Origin: a virus
Length of the DNA: 44,037 nucleotides
Direction: 5' to 3' (one strand)
IMG/VR virus record: IMGVR_UViG_3300023174_000285
Location: 1 to 44,037 of that record
This document shows positions 40,814-44,037 of this stretch, in pieces; position 1 is the stretch's first letter; each line of letters starts with the position of its first letter. The position numbers and the translations under genes are program-made. The notes under the pieces were generated by a model. That model was given only the letters and a program-made list of their open reading frames with translations. It ran no database searches and was not told the origin of the DNA.

Positions 40814-41854
40814 TTATGCGTTTGCGATGGTTGTAATAGTTCCCGATGAACCACGATACTTCAGAGCACCTGCTTCAACATACAAGATACCGCCACCAGT
40901 TGGGTTAGATGATGGGACAGTTGTTGAGTTTCCTATAAAGGTGACTGCTTGACCGCCACCATAACTGCCACCCACAGAATTTAAAAATATATTTCTGTTA
41001 GGACTGACACCCATTGAAGTAACACCGCTAGAACTTAAAATACCAGAACTGGTTAATTGAATTGTTGGCACAGATAGATTACCGCCAGAAGAAATGTTTG
41101 CTAAAACTGTTCCTGCGGAGTTTTGCCATTCCTGCAAGTTAGCAGACTGAGAAGCAGCACCACGAATAACAGCACCAATTTGAGTGCTAGAAGCAGCAGC
41201 GATACTTAAGGCAGCAGAGAACTCAATTGGAGTTCTGACTTTTAAATTACCTGTATTACCAAAACCACCAAGAACGGTTGAAGCAGAATTGACAATATCT
41301 AAAATGCTTACGCTTTGACCAGATGAGGCTTGCAAAGTCAATGGAACTGTTGATGTAGAAGCAGCGGTAATCAGTCCTGAGAATCCAAGTTGAGCCGATG
41401 TCGATGTTCCTGAGTTTGTTATAGGTGCGGTGACTGCAATGATACCTGATGGACCTAAATAACTATTTGATGTCTCTACCCAGTAGCCATCGTATCGAAT
41501 ATACATTTGGCTAGTTGTTGAATTGAACCAAGCATCGCCGACATTTGGGTTTAAAGGTGCTGTTTCAGATACGGTGTAAGTTCCTCTAAATCCTTGCAGA
41601 CCTGTAGTTCCTTGGATACCTTGAGTACCCTGTATGCCTTGGATACCTTGTATTCCCTGAGTACCCTGAACACCTGTAAGACCTTGAATACCTGTCGTAC
41701 CCTGAACACCTTGTGTTCCTTGGAGACCTATTGCTCCTTGCGGTCCCCACCCGGTGACTTTTACTTCATTAGTAACTTCTTGAACAATAACTTTGTTAGC
41801 GTCAAGAGGGTTTATTTTTACTGTTGCTCTTTGGTCATTAAATTCGACTGACAT
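40814..41854 (-). CDS. Second tail fibre protein with a short collagen-like block
   Basis: 346 residues. The N-terminal part is a beta adaptor (VEFNDQRATVKINPLD), and a G-x-Q collagen-like block of about 18 triplets follows (about residues 35-90). Then comes a segment, APLNPNVGDAWFNSTT, that is typical of phage fibre proteins, and a beta/coiled region rich in Ser/Thr/Gly ending in IYVEAGALKYRG-like residues (actual ILYVEAGALKYRG). It shares its collagen type and codon repeats with the large fibre, so the two proteins may form mixed or successive fibre segments. Start overlaps the next upstream stop by one base. Confidence 0.82.
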   Translation of the reverse strand: MSVEFNDQRATVKINPLDANKVIVQEVTNEVKVTGWGPQGAIGLQGTQGVQGTTGIQGLTGVQGTQGIQGIQGIQGTQGIQGTTGLQGFRGTYTVSETAPLNPNVGDAWFNSTTSQMYIRYDGYWVETSNSYLGPSGIIAVTAPITNSGTSTSAQLGFSGLITAASTSTVPLTLQASSGQSVSILDIVNSASTVLGGFGNTGNLKVRTPIEFSAALSIAAASSTQIGAVIRGAASQSANLQEWQNSAGTVLANISSGGNLSVPTIQLTSSGILSSSGVTSMGVSPNRNIFLNSVGGSYGGGQAVTFIGNSTTVPSSNPTGGGILYVEAGALKYRGSSGTITTIANA

Positions 41855-42222
41855 TATCTAGTCACCTCAGCCGAAACTCTAAAATTACCTTCAAGCAATC
41901 TAGTTACTACTCCACCACCAGACACCAACTCTAGGTCGTAAACATATTGACCTGCGGTTAGAGCCGCTGTGTTAGTGGCGGAGATAAGTAAATCTACTGT
42001 CCCTGCGATTCCACCTAAAGTAATAGTTCCAGTATTGCCAGCAGTTGTAGATAAAGTCGCAATTATGGTGTTAGAACTGACATTATCTCTAACTTGCATA
42101 CGGGCAGTGTAGCCAGTCAAATTATATGCGTCTCTGGCTGAGTCAGTCCAAGTAATTTGACGTTGGAAAGTAGCACCTTGTTGACAGGTGATGTTGTAAA
42201 GTCCAGCAATTCCGCAAGTCAT
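41854..42222 (-). CDS. Baseplate/fibre-attachment beta protein
   Basis: 122 residues. ITCQQGATFQRQITWTDSA (near 11-29), DAYNLTGYTARMQVRD near 31 and a C-terminal RLLEGNFRVSAEVT resemble the N-terminal beta module of BppU-type proteins that link fibres to the tail. It is first in the minus-strand fibre cassette, which agrees with an attachment role. A candidate -10 (TATACT-like) lies just upstream but the -35 is unclear. The 109-base gap 42223-42331 shows no gene. Confidence 0.7.
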   Translation of the reverse strand: MTCGIAGLYNITCQQGATFQRQITWTDSARDAYNLTGYTARMQVRDNVSSNTIIATLSTTAGNTGTITLGGIAGTVDLLISATNTAALTAGQYVYDLELVSGGGVVTRLLEGNFRVSAEVTR

Positions 42223-42325
42223 AGGGTACCGTTCGGGAGAGTATAGTTACTATTATTTTACAATAAAAGTAGACTAATGACTTATAAAAATAGACGCACT
42301 TCACCTAGGATTCCTAAGCGGAGTG

Positions 42326-42341
42326 GGCTAGTTATCTAGCC
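42326..42341. repeat. Hairpin overlapping DUF7455 stop and 11-bp repeat copy
   Basis: GGCTAG (42326-42331) and CTAGCC (42336-42341) form a 6-bp stem with loop TTAT. The sequence GTTATCTAGCC at 42331-42341 duplicates 37127-37137. No U-tract is obvious. Confidence 0.4.
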
Positions 42342-42535
42342 AATAAACGTTCTGATTCATCCAGAACTTCTAATGCAAGGGCAGATAATAAATCTTTATT
42401 CTCTGTCCAGTGGTGGAGGCAAAATAGTAAGTCTCCTGACTCAAGTTTGACGTAAACATACGCTTGGGAATTACAAGCGTCGCAGCGGTCAGTAGTATTT
42501 AATACGTAGTCGGTATCTTCTACTTTGTTCTCCAT
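42332..42535 (-). CDS. DUF7455-like zinc ribbon protein
   Basis: 67 residues. DRCDACNSQAYVYVKL then LLFCLHHW gives C-x2-C and C-x2-H, the pattern of the DUF7455-like small zinc ribbon common in actinobacteria and their phages. The role is unknown. The -10 TATAAT (42547-42542 on the minus strand) ends 6 bases before ATG 42535, so the mRNA would be leaderless. It is divergent from the propeller-fold paralogue B gene. Confidence 0.75.
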   Translation of the reverse strand: MENKVEDTDYVLNTTDRCDACNSQAYVYVKLESGDLLFCLHHWTENKDLLSALALEVLDESERLLAR

Positions 42536-42540
42536 GAAAG

Positions 42541-42547
42541 TATTATA
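42541..42547. promoter_or_regulatory. Divergent AT-rich -10 region between two starts
   Basis: Minus strand: TATAAT at 42547-42542, then 6 bases before ATG 42535. Plus strand: TATTAT at 42541-42546, 4 bases before GTG 42551. Both genes could be expressed from this 15-base gap, apparently without leader. Confidence 0.5.
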
Positions 42548-42550
42548 ACT

Positions 42551-43516
42551 GTGAACTTACCCGTTGATTATGTGAGTTTTGAGTCGCTTGGCGGAAACGT
42601 CAAAAAGGTTCTTCGATTCATTGACCCTGAAAATAAGCATTGGTCTGCTTTTAATCCTTCTATTGGCATATCTTCAGATGGCTCTATGGCTATGACAATT
42701 AGGTCTAGCAACTACATTCTCAACGCAAAAAATGGAAAATATGAATTAACTACTGGAAACCTTATAAAAAACAAAACGTGGTTTTGTAAAGTAGGGGAAA
42801 ACTTAGAAATTAGTGATTTATCTGAAATAAATTACTATCCAATTTCTTACATTAGCGTGAATGTAAAAATGACTAGAGGTGCTGAAGATGCAAAACTATT
42901 TTGGAGAGACGGGGGTTGGCAATTCACAGCAGTACTAGCAGAACCAGATTTTGGCATTCCTATTCCAAGAATTGGAGTATTTAAATTTGATGGAAAAAAT
43001 GCTCAACTAATTGAAATTGGACATTTTGAACAAGAAAAAATTAACGTTCCTGAAAAAAACTGGATGATGCCTTACCAAAAAAATCCTAATTTTGATTACA
43101 TATACAATGAAAATTCAATTATTAAAGATAACAAACTTTTAAAAGTTAGGGAATCTTCTGAAGCAATTAAAAATTTACGTGGTGGTTCTAATCTGTGGGA
43201 CTTGGGGGATAAGACATATTTAAGCCTCTCTCATAAAACTTTTGTTAAATGGGTAAATTACTATGATGCTAAATCTTTTGGGTATGTAAAAAATCACGTA
43301 AGAAATTATTATCACTACTTTGTTAGATATGACTATTTTGGAAAAATAATTCAAATGTCACCGCCGTTTAAATTTTTAGACTCTAACGTAGAGTTTGGTT
43401 CTGGGTTAATTGTCAAAAATAAAGATGTAATTGTTTCTTTTGGTGAAAATGACCGAACTGCCTATCTTGGTAAAATTGGTTTAGAGCAAGTTCTTAATAT
43501 TATGGAAGAGGTCTAA
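42551..43516 (+). CDS. Beta-propeller, glycosidase-like protein (paralogue B)
   Basis: 321 residues, start GTG 42551. The same ordered blocks as in the protein at 34883: FNPSIGI, GAEDAKLFW, EKNWMMP, RGGSNLW, NVEFGSGLI and VSFGENDRTAYL. These are more diverged and the gene is more AT-rich. It is again a GH43/GH130-like beta-propeller resemblance, without proven catalytic residues. Its last bases overlap the DUF3039 gene start by one. It flanks the fibre cassette on the side opposite to paralogue A. Confidence 0.6.
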   Translation: MNLPVDYVSFESLGGNVKKVLRFIDPENKHWSAFNPSIGISSDGSMAMTIRSSNYILNAKNGKYELTTGNLIKNKTWFCKVGENLEISDLSEINYYPISYISVNVKMTRGAEDAKLFWRDGGWQFTAVLAEPDFGIPIPRIGVFKFDGKNAQLIEIGHFEQEKINVPEKNWMMPYQKNPNFDYIYNENSIIKDNKLLKVRESSEAIKNLRGGSNLWDLGDKTYLSLSHKTFVKWVNYYDAKSFGYVKNHVRNYYHYFVRYDYFGKIIQMSPPFKFLDSNVEFGSGLIVKNKDVIVSFGENDRTAYLGKIGLEQVLNIMEEV

Positions 43517-43743
43517 TGCAAGAACTATTAGAATCTCCAATCAATCACAAGACAGACTTAGATGATTCAAATCAGTTTGCCCATTATGCCGATGCTGCCA
43601 AAGTAACAGAGGGGTATATTATGGGAACTCCTGTAATAGCCCTATGCGGTAAGGTATTTGTACCTCACAGAGACCCTTTAAAACTAAGGGTTTGTCCAGA
43701 GTGTAAAGATATTTTAGATGCACTATTTGTTGATTCTGAATAA
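43516..43743 (+). CDS. DUF3039-like protein
   Basis: 75 residues. HYADAAKVTEGYIMGTPVIALCGKVFVP (in pieces) followed by a C-x2-C (CPECK) is the pattern of the DUF3039 family, a small actinobacterial protein with a probable zinc site. No function is established. It is overlapped by the preceding gene by one base. Its presence supports an actinobacterial host. Confidence 0.82.
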   Translation: MQELLESPINHKTDLDDSNQFAHYADAAKVTEGYIMGTPVIALCGKVFVPHRDPLKLRVCPECKDILDALFVDSE

Positions 43744-43763
43744 TACCCCCTAATTTTTTTCGC

Positions 43764-43769
43764 TATACT
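43764..43769 (+). promoter_or_regulatory. Candidate -10 box for ribonucleotide reductase
   Basis: TATACT lies 38 bases before ATG 43808. A T-run (43754-43760) precedes it. No good -35 or strong ribosome binding site is seen, so this is tentative. Confidence 0.3.
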
Positions 43770-43807
43770 GATATCTCCAATCCCTACAAATCAGAATCGG
43801 TATTTTC

Positions 43808-44037
43808 ATGTCTCTTTTTTCTTTTGAACTTAATAAAGAATTTGTCAACAGTTACAAAGATAAGGAGTCACCATTTGGTTTTAAAGATGCTGGTGGAAAC
43901 TCCGTAGGAGAGATTACATTCCTACGTACCTATTCACGCAAGAAGGAGGACGGCACTAAGGAAACTTGGGCTGAAGTCTGTGAGCGTGTAACTAACGGAA
44001 CTTACTCTCTACAAAAAGATTACGCAAAGCAACAGCG
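43808..44037 (+). CDS. nrdJ: Class II (B12-dependent) ribonucleotide reductase, N-terminal part
   Basis: Partial: 76 complete codons before the window ends. SPFGFKDAGG and ITFLRTYSRKKEDG, then TWAEVCERVTNGTYSLQK, match the N-terminus of adenosylcobalamin-dependent ribonucleoside-triphosphate reductases. The enzyme reduces ribonucleotides to supply dNTPs and uses cobalamin as radical source, with a catalytic domain beyond the window. The ATG is at 43808; no other in-frame start is better. It follows the DUF3039-like gene. The assignment is from sequence resemblance to this family and the partial length, so the class II call is likely but not certain. Confidence 0.8.
   Translation, partial: MSLFSFELNKEFVNSYKDKESPFGFKDAGGNSVGEITFLRTYSRKKEDGTKETWAEVCERVTNGTYSLQKDYAKQQ

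Noticed and set aside
43744-43807. Cobalamin riboswitch before the class II ribonucleotide reductase
   Set aside because: The gap is only 64 bases, much shorter than a B12 riboswitch, and no B12-box-like sequence is visible.
1-44037. tRNA genes
   Set aside because: No cloverleaf with a GTTC-type T arm was found by eye, although short or degenerate tRNAs could be missed without a program.

Overview
The window is part of a tailed double-stranded DNA phage genome with siphovirus-type tail genes (a 1289-residue tape measure and a frameshifted tail-chaperone pair). The host is most likely an actinobacterium. The signs are a WhiB-like iron-sulfur regulator, a DUF3039-type protein, a DUF7455-type zinc ribbon, and a prim-pol/SF3 primase-helicase together with a class II ribonucleotide reductase, a set familiar from actinobacteriophages. 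The DNA is AT-rich for an actinophage, so a low-GC (for example freshwater) actinobacterium is a reasonable but unproven guess. Terminase, portal, capsid and endolysin genes are not seen and presumably lie outside the window.

Layout: (1) 17-14580, plus strand: tail module with an HK97-gp10-like neck protein, a chaperone pair joined by a -1 frameshift, the tape measure, a Dit-like protein, a hub-like protein, and a large fibre-like protein ending in a DNRLRE-like domain. A small beta module with an HG-x(3)-GD-like motif is repeated through the last three large proteins. (2) 14631-21906, plus: small proteins, then DNA polymerase I, RuvC-like resolvase, SNF2-type helicase, Cas4/RecB-like nuclease, Sak4-like ATPase and a DUF669-like ssDNA-binding protein. 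(3) 21983-25514, plus: glycosyltransferase-like protein, small proteins, a methyltransferase, a pyrimidine-dimer glycosylase and the WhiB-like protein. (4) 25504-28613, minus: cytidylyltransferase, glycosyltransferase-like protein, metallophosphoesterase, HTH protein and a one-TM membrane protein. (5) 28761-32499, plus: leader peptide, prim-pol/helicase and a GT-A glycosyltransferase. (6) 32345-34632, minus: serine recombinase, an unknown protein and a DNA methyltransferase. (7) 34696-37135, plus: zinc-finger peptide, propeller-fold protein, TPR-like protein and FkbM methyltransferase. (8) 37132-42535, minus: collagen-like fibre cassette and DUF7455-type protein. (9) 42551-end, plus: a second propeller-fold paralogue, DUF3039 protein and the start of a class II ribonucleotide reductase.

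How it fits together: replication and recombination proteins form one co-directional block. At least six carbohydrate-related genes (three glycosyltransferase-like proteins, a cytidylyltransferase and two propeller-fold proteins), plus an FkbM methyltransferase, surround a cassette of Gly-X-Gln collagen-like fibres. One coherent reading is that the phage decorates its own fibres or virion with sugars. The non-coding DNA is short but structured. It holds recurrent extended -10 promoters (TGCTAnTAT), several apparently leaderless starts, an operator-like palindrome over one start, and two places where a promoter is followed within about 100 nt by a terminator-like hairpin just upstream of a gene. 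No tRNA genes, CRISPR arrays or insertion sequences were seen.
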